DNA of 64,000 nt from Nocardioides terrae (GTDB lineage: Bacteria > Actinomycetota > Actinomycetes > Propionibacteriales > Nocardioidaceae), in NCBI RefSeq assembly GCF_900112345.1, contig NZ_FOLB01000004.1:1-64000 (forward strand), given 5' to 3'. The notes beneath the pieces were generated by a model. The model made no database searches. It saw nothing but the letters and a program-made list of their open reading frames with translations, and was not told the DNA's origin. Positions 56,958 through 64,000 of the stretch are shown here, in pieces (the stretch's first letter is position 1; the number at the start of each line of letters is the position of its first letter). A program made the position numbers and the translations under genes.

Positions 56958-58928
56958 ATGACCACGCACAGCGACGCCCGGGACGCCATCGCCGCGATCC
57001 AGGAGCACGAGGCGTGGGCCCTCATCCGGCGCTCGACCCGGGTGGGGGGCAAGGACACGATCGGAGCGCTCGGCGGTCGCCGCTGGGTGGCGGAGTCGCT
57101 GCTCGACGTACCGCTGGAGACCGGGGTGCCGGAGCCCGGCCGGACCGTGGACCGGCTCCTCGCCGTGCCGTTCCGTCAGGTCGCCGAGCGAGGCTTCGAA
57201 GCACACGACGACGGCACCCCGCTGGTGGTCGTCGACATCGACACCGAGGTCGAGCTGAGCGTCGCCGACGTGGTCGAGGCGCTGCCGGACGGCGGCATCG
57301 ACTTCACCGACCGAGGCGGCTTCGAGACCTCCGACGAGGACTACGAGAAGACCGTCGAGGCGGTCATCCGCGACGAGATCGGGCAGGGCGAGGGCGCCAA
57401 CCTCGTCATCGGCCGGCACTACCGCGCCGTGGTCGCCGACTGGACCGCCGAGAAGGCGCTGACCGTCTACCGCCGGCTGCTCGAGCGCGAGCGCGGCGCC
57501 TACTGGACCTTCCTCTTCTTCACCGGCGACCGCTACCTCGTCGGGGCGTCGCCGGAGCGGCACGTGTCGATCGCCGGTGGCGACGTCCGCATGAACCCGA
57601 TCTCGGGGACCTTCCGGCTGCCGGGTGTCGGGACGGGCCTCGATACGGCCGCTGGCGCTCCCTCCTCGACCAGCGAAGAGGTCGCCGCCGGGCTGAAGCC
57701 GGCCCTGCTGGACTTCCTCAAGGACGAGAAGGAGATCTACGAGCTCTACATGGTCGTGGACGAGGAGCTGAAGATGATGTGCGACATCTGCTCGGAGGGC
57801 GGCCAGGTGCTCGGCCCGTTCCTCAAGCCGATGTCGCGGCTCATCCACACCGAGTACCTCCTCGCCGGCCACACCGACCGCGACCCGCGCGAGGTCCTGC
57901 GCGACACGATGTACGCCGCCACCGTGACCGGCTCGCCGGTCGAGAACGCGTGCCGGCTCATCAAGGCCTACGAGCCGGAGGGCCGCGGCTACTACGGCGC
58001 CGCGCTCGCCATCCTCGGCCGGGACGGGTCGGGCGCGCCGGTCGTCGACAGCCCGATCGTGATCCGCACCGCCGACGTGTCCACCGACGGCCGGCTGAAG
58101 GTCACCGCCGGCGCGACGCTGGTGCGGGACTCCGACCCGGCGTACGAGGTGGCGGAGACGCACGCCAAGGCCGGCGGCATCCTCGCCGCCTTCGGCCTGG
58201 TGCCGCCCGCCCCGGCGGCCAGCGGCGTCGGCATCCCCGAGCTGGTCGCCGACGAGGACGTCCTGCTCGAGCTCAACAAGCGCAACCGCCGGCTGTCGGC
58301 CTTCTGGCTCACCGACCAGGCCGGCGCCGCGCCGGACCCGCGCCTGGCCGGGAAGTCGGTCGTGATCCTCGACGGCGGGGACGACTTCGTGAAGATGCTG
58401 CGCCACATCCTGCGCGGCTTCGGCATGACCTCGTCGGTCGTCCGGCACGAGGACTACGTCGACGGGTGCATCGACGGCTACGACCTGGTCATCGTCGGCC
58501 CCGGGCCGGGTGACCCGCGCGACGACGCCGACCCCAAGATGGCCAACCTCCGCGCGGCGGTGGGATCGCTGCTGGCCGCGGAGCGGCCGTTCCTCGCGGT
58601 GTGCCTCGGCCACCAGGCGCTGTGCCACCAGCTCGGGATCGGCCTGCACTACAAGGACATCATCTTCCAGGGCACGCAGTCGGCGGTGCCCTTCTCGCTG
58701 CGCGGCGAGAGCCGCACCGAGCGGGTCGGCTTCTACAACACCTTCGTCGGCCGGGTCGCCGCGGCGCTGCCCGACGGCATCACGGTCGACGTCGACGCGG
58801 ACTCGGGCGACGTCCACGCCGTCCACGGCCCGCACTTCGAGGGCATCCAGTTCCACGCAGAGTCGATCCTCACCGAGCGCGGCTACGACGTGCTCCACGG
58901 GCTCGCCGCGCGACTGCTGCTGGACTGA
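56958..58928 (+). CDS. PhzE-like / anthranilate synthase-family fusion (chorismate enzyme + amidotransferase)
   Basis: A 656-residue fusion. The chorismate-binding half (1 to about 430) has GASPERHVS, NPISGTFRLPG, KDEKEIYELYMVVDEELKMM, IHTEYLLAGHTDRDPR and TVTGSPVENACR. These match PhzE (2-amino-2-desoxyisochorismate synthase) more than housekeeping TrpE. The C-terminal class I amidotransferase (about 460-656) has AVCLGHQALCHQLG (nucleophile Cys near 549) and GIQFHAESILTERG. Residues about 227-241 (GLDTAAGAPSSTSE) come from a palindromic element. The gene lies just before PabA and PabB homologues. No phenazine genes are in the window. Confidence 0.82.
   Translation: MTTHSDARDAIAAIQEHEAWALIRRSTRVGGKDTIGALGGRRWVAESLLDVPLETGVPEPGRTVDRLLAVPFRQVAERGFEAHDDGTPLVVVDIDTEVELSVADVVEALPDGGIDFTDRGGFETSDEDYEKTVEAVIRDEIGQGEGANLVIGRHYRAVVADWTAEKALTVYRRLLERERGAYWTFLFFTGDRYLVGASPERHVSIAGGDVRMNPISGTFRLPGVGTGLDTAAGAPSSTSEEVAAGLKPALLDFLKDEKEIYELYMVVDEELKMMCDICSEGGQVLGPFLKPMSRLIHTEYLLAGHTDRDPREVLRDTMYAATVTGSPVENACRLIKAYEPEGRGYYGAALAILGRDGSGAPVVDSPIVIRTADVSTDGRLKVTAGATLVRDSDPAYEVAETHAKAGGILAAFGLVPPAPAASGVGIPELVADEDVLLELNKRNRRLSAFWLTDQAGAAPDPRLAGKSVVILDGGDDFVKMLRHILRGFGMTSSVVRHEDYVDGCIDGYDLVIVGPGPGDPRDDADPKMANLRAAVGSLLAAERPFLAVCLGHQALCHQLGIGLHYKDIIFQGTQSAVPFSLRGESRTERVGFYNTFVGRVAAALPDGITVDVDADSGDVHAVHGPHFEGIQFHAESILTERGYDVLHGLAARLLLD
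57636..57678 (+). repeat. Palindromic element inside the PhzE-like gene
   Basis: It begins GGCCTCGATACGG and ends CCTCCTCGACCAGCGA. It is in frame, encoding GLDTAAGAPSSTSE, between the NPISGTFRLP and LKPALLDFLKDEK blocks, which lie closer together in homologues. Confidence 0.8.
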
Positions 58929-58933
58929 CGGCC

Positions 58934-59479
58934 GTGCGTCGCGTGGTCGTCGTCGACCACCACGACTCCTACACGTGGAACCTGGTCCACCTGATCGCCT
59001 CGGTCATCGGCGAGTCGCCCCAGGTGGTCGAGCACGACGAGACCTCGCTCGACGAGATCGCCGGGTTCACGCACGTCGTGCTGTCGCCCGGCCCCGGGCA
59101 TCCCGACGAGTACGACTGGTCGGTGCTGGAACTCGGGCTGCCGGTGCTGGGCGTCTGCCTCGGCATGCAGGGCCTCGTGACGACGTACGGCGGCGTGGTC
59201 GACCGGGTCGAGCCGGCGCACGGCGACGTGGCGACCGTGAGGCACGACGGCCGCGGGGTGTTCCGCGGGGTGCCGGACCCCTTCGAGGCGGTGCGCTACC
59301 ACTCGCTGGCGGCCCTGGTGCTGCCCGAGTGCCTCGAGCCGACCGCGTGGGCCGGGGACGACACGGTCATGGGCGTTCGGCACCGAACGCTGCCGCTCGA
59401 GGGCGTGCAGTTCCACCCCGAGTCGATCCTCTCGACCCACGGCGCCGACCTGGTCCGCAACTTCCTGGGGCCGGCGTGA
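58934..59479 (+). CDS. pabA: Aminodeoxychorismate/anthranilate synthase amidotransferase component
   Basis: A 181-residue class I glutamine amidotransferase: DHHDSYTWNLVHLI start, LGVCLGMQGL with nucleophile Cys near 75 and VQFHPESILSTHG with the catalytic His/Glu. It supplies ammonia to a chorismate-binding partner. GTG 58934 follows the PhzE-like stop by 5 nt, and the stop overlaps PabB by a GTGA. The partner is therefore most likely the adjacent PabB, making 4-amino-4-deoxychorismate for folate. Confidence 0.88.
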   Translation: MRRVVVVDHHDSYTWNLVHLIASVIGESPQVVEHDETSLDEIAGFTHVVLSPGPGHPDEYDWSVLELGLPVLGVCLGMQGLVTTYGGVVDRVEPAHGDVATVRHDGRGVFRGVPDPFEAVRYHSLAALVLPECLEPTAWAGDDTVMGVRHRTLPLEGVQFHPESILSTHGADLVRNFLGPA

Positions 59480-60771
59480 ACGGGATCCAGGACCACTTCG
59501 CCGAGGTCGCCCGGTCGCACCGGCGCTGTGTGTGGCTCGACGGCGGCGGTGGTCGGCAGTGGTCGGGCCGGCGCTCGCTGATCGGTTGGCTCGAGCCGTC
59601 GGACGTCTCGATCACCTACTCGGCCCCACGCCGCGAGGTCACCCGCCACGTCGACGGTGGTGCGTCGGTCGTCGGCGACGACATCTGGGCCGTGCTCGAG
59701 CGCGAGGTCGCGACCGGTGGTCGGTGGTTCGGCTACCTCGGCTACGCCTGCCGCGCGGACCTGCCGGCCACGCCGTCCGACGCCGTGCCCGACGCCCTGC
59801 CCGACGCAGTGTGGATGAGGCCGTCCCAGCTCCGGCTGGTCGAGCACGTTGGTCTCGATACGCCTCCGCCCAGCGGCTCCGGCTACTCGACCGGCGAACG
59901 GGCGCCGGTGCCGGCGGCCTACGGATCGGCCTTCGGCGAGGTGCAGGAGGCACTGCACGCCGGGGACACCTACGAGGCGAACCTGACCTACCGGCTCGAG
60001 GTGGACGCGCCGAGGGACCCGGTGGAGACCTACCTGCGGCTGCGTCGGAGCAACCCGGCGCCGTACGCGGGCTATCTGCAGCACGACGTGCCGGGCGCGG
60101 GGGCGTGGCTGCTGAGCTCGAGCCCGGAGCGCTACGCGCTCGTCGACGCGGACGGCTGGATCGAGACGCGGCCGATCAAGGGGACGACGCCGCGTGCCGA
60201 CGACCCCGCGGAGGACGCGGCGAGCGCGCGTCGGCTGGCCGAGGACCCGAAGTTCCGCAGCGAGAACCTGATGATCGTCGACCTGATCCGCAACGACCTG
60301 TCGATGGTGTGCGACTCCGGGACGGTGACGGTGCCCGACCTGATGCAGGTCGAGTCCTACGCCAGCGTCCACCAGCTCGTCAGCACCGTCCGGGGCCGGC
60401 TGCGCGAGGGCGTCGGCACCATCGGGGCGCTCCGGGCGCTCTTCCCGGCCGGGTCGATGACGGGCGCCCCCAAGCTGCGGACGATGGAGCTCATCGACCG
60501 GGTCGAGGCAGGGCTCGGCGGTCCGCGCGGCGCCTATGCGGGCGCGTTCGGCTGGGTCTCCGCCGACGGCCGGGCCGACCTCGGGGTGGTGATCCGCACG
60601 CTCCTCAGCCCGGACCGACGACGGTGGACGCTCGGCACCGGCGGCGGCATCACCGTGCGCAGCGACGTCGAGGAGGAGTACGCCGAGAGTCGCTGGAAGG
60701 CCGAGCGACTGCTGGCCGCGCTGGATGCGGGGAGCGACCCGACCGGTGCGGCAGGCGGCGTGGCAGGCTAG
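59476..60771 (+). CDS. pabB: Aminodeoxychorismate synthase component I
   Basis: A 431-residue chorismate-binding enzyme. It has LSSSPERYALV, ETRPIKGTTPR (about 229-239; the Lys of PIKGT marks PabB rather than anthranilate synthase), KFRSENLMIVDLIRNDLS and PAGSMTGAPKLRTMELID. Residues about 126-141 (GLDTPPPSGSGYSTGE) are an in-frame palindromic element near the N-terminal/C-terminal junction. It is coupled to PabA by GTGA and to the following VOC gene by a 4-nt gap. Confidence 0.9.
   Translation: MNGIQDHFAEVARSHRRCVWLDGGGGRQWSGRRSLIGWLEPSDVSITYSAPRREVTRHVDGGASVVGDDIWAVLEREVATGGRWFGYLGYACRADLPATPSDAVPDALPDAVWMRPSQLRLVEHVGLDTPPPSGSGYSTGERAPVPAAYGSAFGEVQEALHAGDTYEANLTYRLEVDAPRDPVETYLRLRRSNPAPYAGYLQHDVPGAGAWLLSSSPERYALVDADGWIETRPIKGTTPRADDPAEDAASARRLAEDPKFRSENLMIVDLIRNDLSMVCDSGTVTVPDLMQVESYASVHQLVSTVRGRLREGVGTIGALRALFPAGSMTGAPKLRTMELIDRVEAGLGGPRGAYAGAFGWVSADGRADLGVVIRTLLSPDRRRWTLGTGGGITVRSDVEEEYAESRWKAERLLAALDAGSDPTGAAGGVAG
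59851..59897 (+). repeat. Palindromic element inside pabB
   Basis: It reads GGTCTCGATACGCC...GGCTACTCGACCGGCGA and is in frame, encoding GLDTPPPSGSGYSTGE. It is almost identical over its full length to the forward half of the copy in the carboxylase alpha gene (44968-45014), 15 kb away. Confidence 0.85.
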
Positions 60772-60775
60772 GCGC

Positions 60776-61192
60776 ATGGGCATCTCGCTGCGCAACGTCG
60801 TGCTCGACACGACTGACGTGCCGCGCCTGGCTGAGTTCTACCGCGAGCTGCTCGGGTGGAGCTACGCCGAGAGCGCCGACGACCCCGACGACCCCGACGA
60901 CCCCGACGGCCTGGGCTGGCGGACGCTCGTCGGCCCGAACGGCATGCGGATCGCGTTCCAGCGCACGGAGTCGGTCACGCCGACGACCTGGCCGGACGCG
61001 GCAGTGCCGCAGCAGCTGCACCTCGACTTCCTCGTCGACAGCGTCGAGGAGCTCGAGGAGCAGCACCGCCGGGCGACCGAGCTCGGGGCCGTCGTACGCC
61101 TGGACCGGATGGATGACCCGGAGGAGCCGCTGCGCGTGTTCACCGATCCGGCGGGACACACGCTCTGCCTCTTCGCATGGCGCGGTCAGTGA
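60776..61192 (+). CDS. VOC-family (glyoxalase-like) protein
   Basis: A 138-residue VOC protein starting ISLRNVVLDTTDVPRLAEFYRELLGW and ending FTDPAGHTLCLFAW, related to the smaller VOC protein at 37.3-37.6 kb. A 9-bp DNA repeat (GACCCCGAC, at about 60881-60907) codes a DDPDDPDDPD loop. QQLHLDFLVDSVEEL contains a probable ligand His. It follows pabB by 4 nt. The role is unknown; the link to chorismate enzymes may be only positional. Confidence 0.82.
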   Translation: MGISLRNVVLDTTDVPRLAEFYRELLGWSYAESADDPDDPDDPDGLGWRTLVGPNGMRIAFQRTESVTPTTWPDAAVPQQLHLDFLVDSVEELEEQHRRATELGAVVRLDRMDDPEEPLRVFTDPAGHTLCLFAWRGQ

Positions 61193-61246
61193 TCGTTCAC
61201 CGATGATGAGAAGCGCGCAACGGTGACGCAACAGGAGAGGACTAAC

Positions 61247-62695
61247 GTGGACGACATGGCTCAGCCGCACGTGATCGTGCTGTTCGGAGCGACGGGGGAC
61301 CTGGCGCGCCGGAAGCTGCTGCCCGGCCTGCTGCGGCTCTTCGAGGCGGGGCTGCTCACCGACGCCATGATCGTCGGCACCTCGCTGGAGGAGATCGACA
61401 CCGAGGGGTTCGTCAAGCTCGCGCGGGACGCCTGCGAGGAGTTCGGCAAGGGCGTCGTCACCGACCAGCGCTGGGCTCCGTTCGCCAAGATGCTCTGCTA
61501 CGTCCCGACCTCCCACGGCGCGCACGCGCTGGCCGAGGTCGTCGAGGGCGCCGAGAAGATGCTGGGCGGGCCGGCGCAGCGGCTGCACTACCTCTCCGTG
61601 CCGCCGAAGGCCGCGCTCGACGTCATCCACGAGCTCGACGAGGCCGGCCTGGTCGAGCGGGCGCGGATCATCATGGAGAAGCCGTTCGGCACCGACCTCG
61701 CCTCCGCGATGGTCCTCAACGAGGCGGTGCACCAGGTCTTCGCGGAGGAGCAGATCTTCCGCATCGACCACTTCCTGGGCAAGGAGGCCGCGCAGAACAT
61801 CCTCGCCTTCCGGTTCGCCAACGGCCTCTTCGAGCCGATCTGGAACCGCAACTTCATCGACCACGTCCAGATCGACGTCCCCGAGACGCTCGGGCTCGAG
61901 GGCCGCACGGCCTTCTACGAGGGGACCGGCGCCTACCGCGACATGGTGGTCACCCACCTGATGCAGATCCTGGCGTTCATGGCGATGGAGCCGCCGACCT
62001 CGCTGGCGCCGGATCCGATCAGCGACGAGAAGAACAAGGTCTTCCGGTCGATCCGGCCGATCGACCCCGCCGACGTCGTGCGCGGGCAGTACCAGGGCTA
62101 CCGCGGCAAGAACGAGGTCGCCGACGACTCCGACACCGAGACGTTCATCGCGCTCAAGGTCATCATCGACAACTGGCGGTGGGCGGGCGTCCCGTTCTTC
62201 CTGCGCACCGGCAAGAAGCTCGCCGAGGGGGCGCGGATCATCTCGATCGCGTTCAAGGAGCCCCCGCTGACGATGTTCCCCGCCGGCTCCAACGCGGGCA
62301 CGCAGGGGCCCGACCACCTGACCTTCGACCTGGCCGACCAGTCGAAGATGTCGCTGTCGTTCTACGGCAAGCGGCCCGGCACGGGCATGAAGCTCGAGAA
62401 GCTCTCGATGCAGTTCGCGACCAGCGAGACGTCCTCGTCGGTCGGCGTGCTCGAGGCCTACGAGCGGCTGATCCACGACGCCATGCGCGGCGACCACACC
62501 CTCTTCACCAGCGCGGAGGGCATCGAGACGCTCTGGGCGATCTCCCAGCCGCTGCTCGACAACCCGCCGCCGGTGCGCCTCTACGCCCCCGGCTCGTGGG
62601 GTCCCAACGCCATCCACCAGCTCATCGCCCCCCGGGCGTGGCGGCTGCCGTTCGAGCGGTCGTGGCGGGAGACGGGGACCACGACCAACCCCTGA
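61247..62695 (+). CDS. zwf: Glucose-6-phosphate 1-dehydrogenase
   Basis: A 482-residue enzyme opening the oxidative pentose phosphate pathway (glucose-6-phosphate to 6-phosphogluconolactone, making NADPH). The cofactor fold has LFGATGDLARRKLLPGL (about 10-26), the catalytic site RIDHFLGKEAAQNIL (about 170) and the substrate region EKPFGTDL. GTG 61247 is chosen because GGAGAGG lies 6 nt upstream; a GTG at 61223 or an ATG at 61256 are less well supported. No opcA or pgl is adjacent, which suggests this is not the usual transaldolase-linked zwf cluster. Confidence 0.95.
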   Translation: MDDMAQPHVIVLFGATGDLARRKLLPGLLRLFEAGLLTDAMIVGTSLEEIDTEGFVKLARDACEEFGKGVVTDQRWAPFAKMLCYVPTSHGAHALAEVVEGAEKMLGGPAQRLHYLSVPPKAALDVIHELDEAGLVERARIIMEKPFGTDLASAMVLNEAVHQVFAEEQIFRIDHFLGKEAAQNILAFRFANGLFEPIWNRNFIDHVQIDVPETLGLEGRTAFYEGTGAYRDMVVTHLMQILAFMAMEPPTSLAPDPISDEKNKVFRSIRPIDPADVVRGQYQGYRGKNEVADDSDTETFIALKVIIDNWRWAGVPFFLRTGKKLAEGARIISIAFKEPPLTMFPAGSNAGTQGPDHLTFDLADQSKMSLSFYGKRPGTGMKLEKLSMQFATSETSSSVGVLEAYERLIHDAMRGDHTLFTSAEGIETLWAISQPLLDNPPPVRLYAPGSWGPNAIHQLIAPRAWRLPFERSWRETGTTTNP

Positions 62696-62720
62696 CGCCC
62701 GGGTCGTGATCCTGGAGGGG

Positions 62721-63299
62721 TCAGGAGCGGCTGGCGGACAGCTGGCGGAGGAGCAGCTTCGTCGCGTGCAGGACCTTCGGGCCGTCGTACGGCGCGAGCG
62801 CGAGCGCGTTGACGCTCTGGATCAGCTTGCCGTTCTGCAGGAACGCGGTGACGGCGTACGCCGACCCGGAGTCGTTGACGACCAGGCGTGCGTCGTCGGC
62901 GCCCGGGACGGTCGGCCGCGAGACCGTGCCGGCCGGGACCTGCATCGACGACCACGCCGCCTCCAGGCCCTGGTCGAACCAGAGGTAGGACAGGTCGAAG
63001 GCCGGTCCGCCCTTCTCCACCGGCGTCAGGGTGCAGCGGGGCGCCGCGGCGGTGCCGGTCTCCTTGGTGAGCTTCGACCCGAGCACGCGGGACACCGCCG
63101 CCACGTCGACGGCGTCGCACGGGTTGAGCGTGGGGGCGGCGGCGCTGGGTGCGCTGCTCGGTGAGCCGGTCGGTGAACCGGCCGCCGACGTCGGCGTCGC
63201 GTGTGCGGACGGCGAGTCGTCGGACGAGCAGCCGGCGAGGAGCGCGGACAGGGTGGTGAGACCGCCCAGGAGCAGGGCGGTCGGGCGTCGGTGGGTCAC
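62721..63299 (-). CDS. DUF3558-like lipoprotein
   Basis: A 192-residue predicted lipoprotein with lipobox LSALLAGC (Cys24), then a Ser/Thr/Pro-rich linker and a globular part beginning NPCDAVDVAAVSRVLG, the typical opening of actinobacterial DUF3558 lipoproteins. Function is unknown. GTG 63299 overlaps the stop of the histidine kinase gene (GTGA), so it may belong to the same signalling operon. Confidence 0.8.
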   Translation of the reverse strand: MTHRRPTALLLGGLTTLSALLAGCSSDDSPSAHATPTSAAGSPTGSPSSAPSAAAPTLNPCDAVDVAAVSRVLGSKLTKETGTAAAPRCTLTPVEKGGPAFDLSYLWFDQGLEAAWSSMQVPAGTVSRPTVPGADDARLVVNDSGSAYAVTAFLQNGKLIQSVNALALAPYDGPKVLHATKLLLRQLSASRS

Positions 63300-64000
63300 C
63301 GGCGGGGGGCCTCCTTCGGCATCGGACGGGGGGAGCCGGGGACGCGCAGCACCAGCCGCGCGCCACCGGACGGCGCGGCCTCGGCGGCCACCGTGCCGCC
63401 GTGTCGCTCGGCGGTCTGCCGCACGATCGAGAGACCGAGGCCGGAGCCGGGCATCGAACGGGACTCGGCGGCCCGGTAGAACCGGTCGAAGATGTGCGGG
63501 CGGTCGTCCACGGCGATGCCGGGGCCGTGGTCGTCGACGGTGACGGTGCCGTCGCGCAGCGTGACGTGGACCGAGCCCTCCGGCGGGCTCCACTTCGCCG
63601 CGTTGTCGAGCAGGTTGGTGATCGCCCGCTCCAGCGCGTTGGCCTCGCCGACGACCCACCAGGGGTCGGCGTCCACGGCGAAGGTCACCGACGGCGCCCG
63701 CAGCCGCACCCGCGCGACCGCGTGGTCGACGATCTCGTGCAGCCCGACCGCCTCGACGACGGGGGCGAGGGGCTCGTCGCGGGCGAGCTCGACGAGGTCG
63801 CCGATCAGCGAGGTCAGCTCCTCCATCTGAGCGCGTACGTCGGAGAGCAGCTCGGCCCGCTGCTGGGGCTCGAGCGCCAGGTCGGCCTGGGTCAGCAGGT
63901 CGATGTTGGTGCGCATCGACGTGAGCGGCGTGCGCAGCTCGTGGCCGGCGTCGGCGATGAGCTGGCGTTGGCGGTCCTGCGAGGCCGCCAGCGCGGCGAG
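63296..64000 (-). CDS. Sensor histidine kinase, 5' part outside the window
   Basis: The visible 234 codons hold the phosphoacceptor box ADAGHELRTPLTSMRTN at the window edge, an N-box in NLLDNAAKWS, a G1 box VDDHGPGIA and a G2 box GSGLGLSIVRQ. This is the HisKA and HATPase pair of an OmpR-linked (MprB/PrrB-like) kinase. The sensor and any transmembrane part, and the partner regulator, lie beyond 64000. It is followed by an overlapping lipoprotein gene. Confidence 0.9.
   Translation of the reverse strand, partial: LAALAASQDRQRQLIADAGHELRTPLTSMRTNIDLLTQADLALEPQQRAELLSDVRAQMEELTSLIGDLVELARDEPLAPVVEAVGLHEIVDHAVARVRLRAPSVTFAVDADPWWVVGEANALERAITNLLDNAAKWSPPEGSVHVTLRDGTVTVDDHGPGIAVDDRPHIFDRFYRAAESRSMPGSGLGLSIVRQTAERHGGTVAAEAAPSGGARLVLRVPGSPRPMPKEAPRR

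Noticed and set aside
56958..61192. Phenazine biosynthesis cluster
   Set aside because: Only a PhzE-like gene is present; PhzB/D/F/G-type genes are absent.

Overview
This is a 64 kb chromosomal stretch from a very GC-rich actinobacterium. The mix of genes fits Nocardioidaceae, most likely Nocardioides or a close relative: several acyl-CoA degradation operons, an EthA-type Baeyer-Villiger monooxygenase, class II HelD/HelR, many GTG starts, many 4-nt start/stop overlaps, and leaderless genes with a TANNNT box 6-7 nt before the start codon. This assignment is inferred from gene content; no rRNA or other marker is present. No tRNA, CRISPR array, prophage, transposase or plasmid gene was found. 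Genes are packed tightly and no gene-free stretch exceeds about 220 bases.

Layout. 1-9 kb: end of a solute symporter, a repeat cluster, tandem GNAT, YceI, glmS, a DEAD-box helicase, a secreted SGNH esterase and gabD. 9-18 kb: LuxR regulator, pirin, a divergent GH1 glycosidase, 2,4-dienoyl-CoA reductase and a large BTAD/AAA regulator. 17.7-27.6 kb: alpha-methylacyl-CoA racemase, an EthA-like monooxygenase, a second DEAD-box helicase, then a TetR-controlled beta-oxidation operon (acyl-CoA dehydrogenase, thiolase, FadB). 27.7-34.9 kb: an ABC-2-like exporter, an RDD membrane protein, and a PadR / 60-aa protein / ABC ATPase / FtsX-like permease operon with its own operator. 34.9-37.2 kb: a partner-switch module (STAS, membrane PP2C phosphatase, HATPase kinase). 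37.7-47.3 kb: an eight-gene, translationally coupled acyl-CoA island (TetR, TIGR03084, AtuA-like, acyl-CoA dehydrogenase, SRPBCC, carboxylase beta and alpha, acyl-CoA dehydrogenase) that looks like acyclic-terpene or branched-chain acid catabolism. 47.3-56.9 kb: secreted metzincin, dinB with a LexA box, YihY, isoaspartyl methyltransferase-like protein, GT39 mannosyltransferase-like protein, enoyl-CoA hydratase, HelR, secreted SGNH protein. 57-61.2 kb: chorismate cluster (PhzE-like fusion, PabA, PabB, VOC). 61.2-64 kb: zwf, DUF3558-type lipoprotein and a truncated sensor kinase.

The most unusual feature is a family of short palindromic elements with a GGTCTCGATACG left end and a CTCGACCAGCG right end. 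Copies lie between genes, but they also sit in frame inside five unrelated protein-coding genes at six places, and one supplies the stop codon of another gene. They add about 14-30 residues each, mostly at linkers or surface positions. A second palindrome type also sits in frame in the biotin carboxylase. This resembles the Rickettsia palindromic element phenomenon, in a different phylum and with unrelated sequence. Other notable points are a near-perfect palindrome that appears to be a symmetric bidirectional leaderless promoter between pirin and the GH1 gene, and an exact actinobacterial SOS box at the start of dinB.
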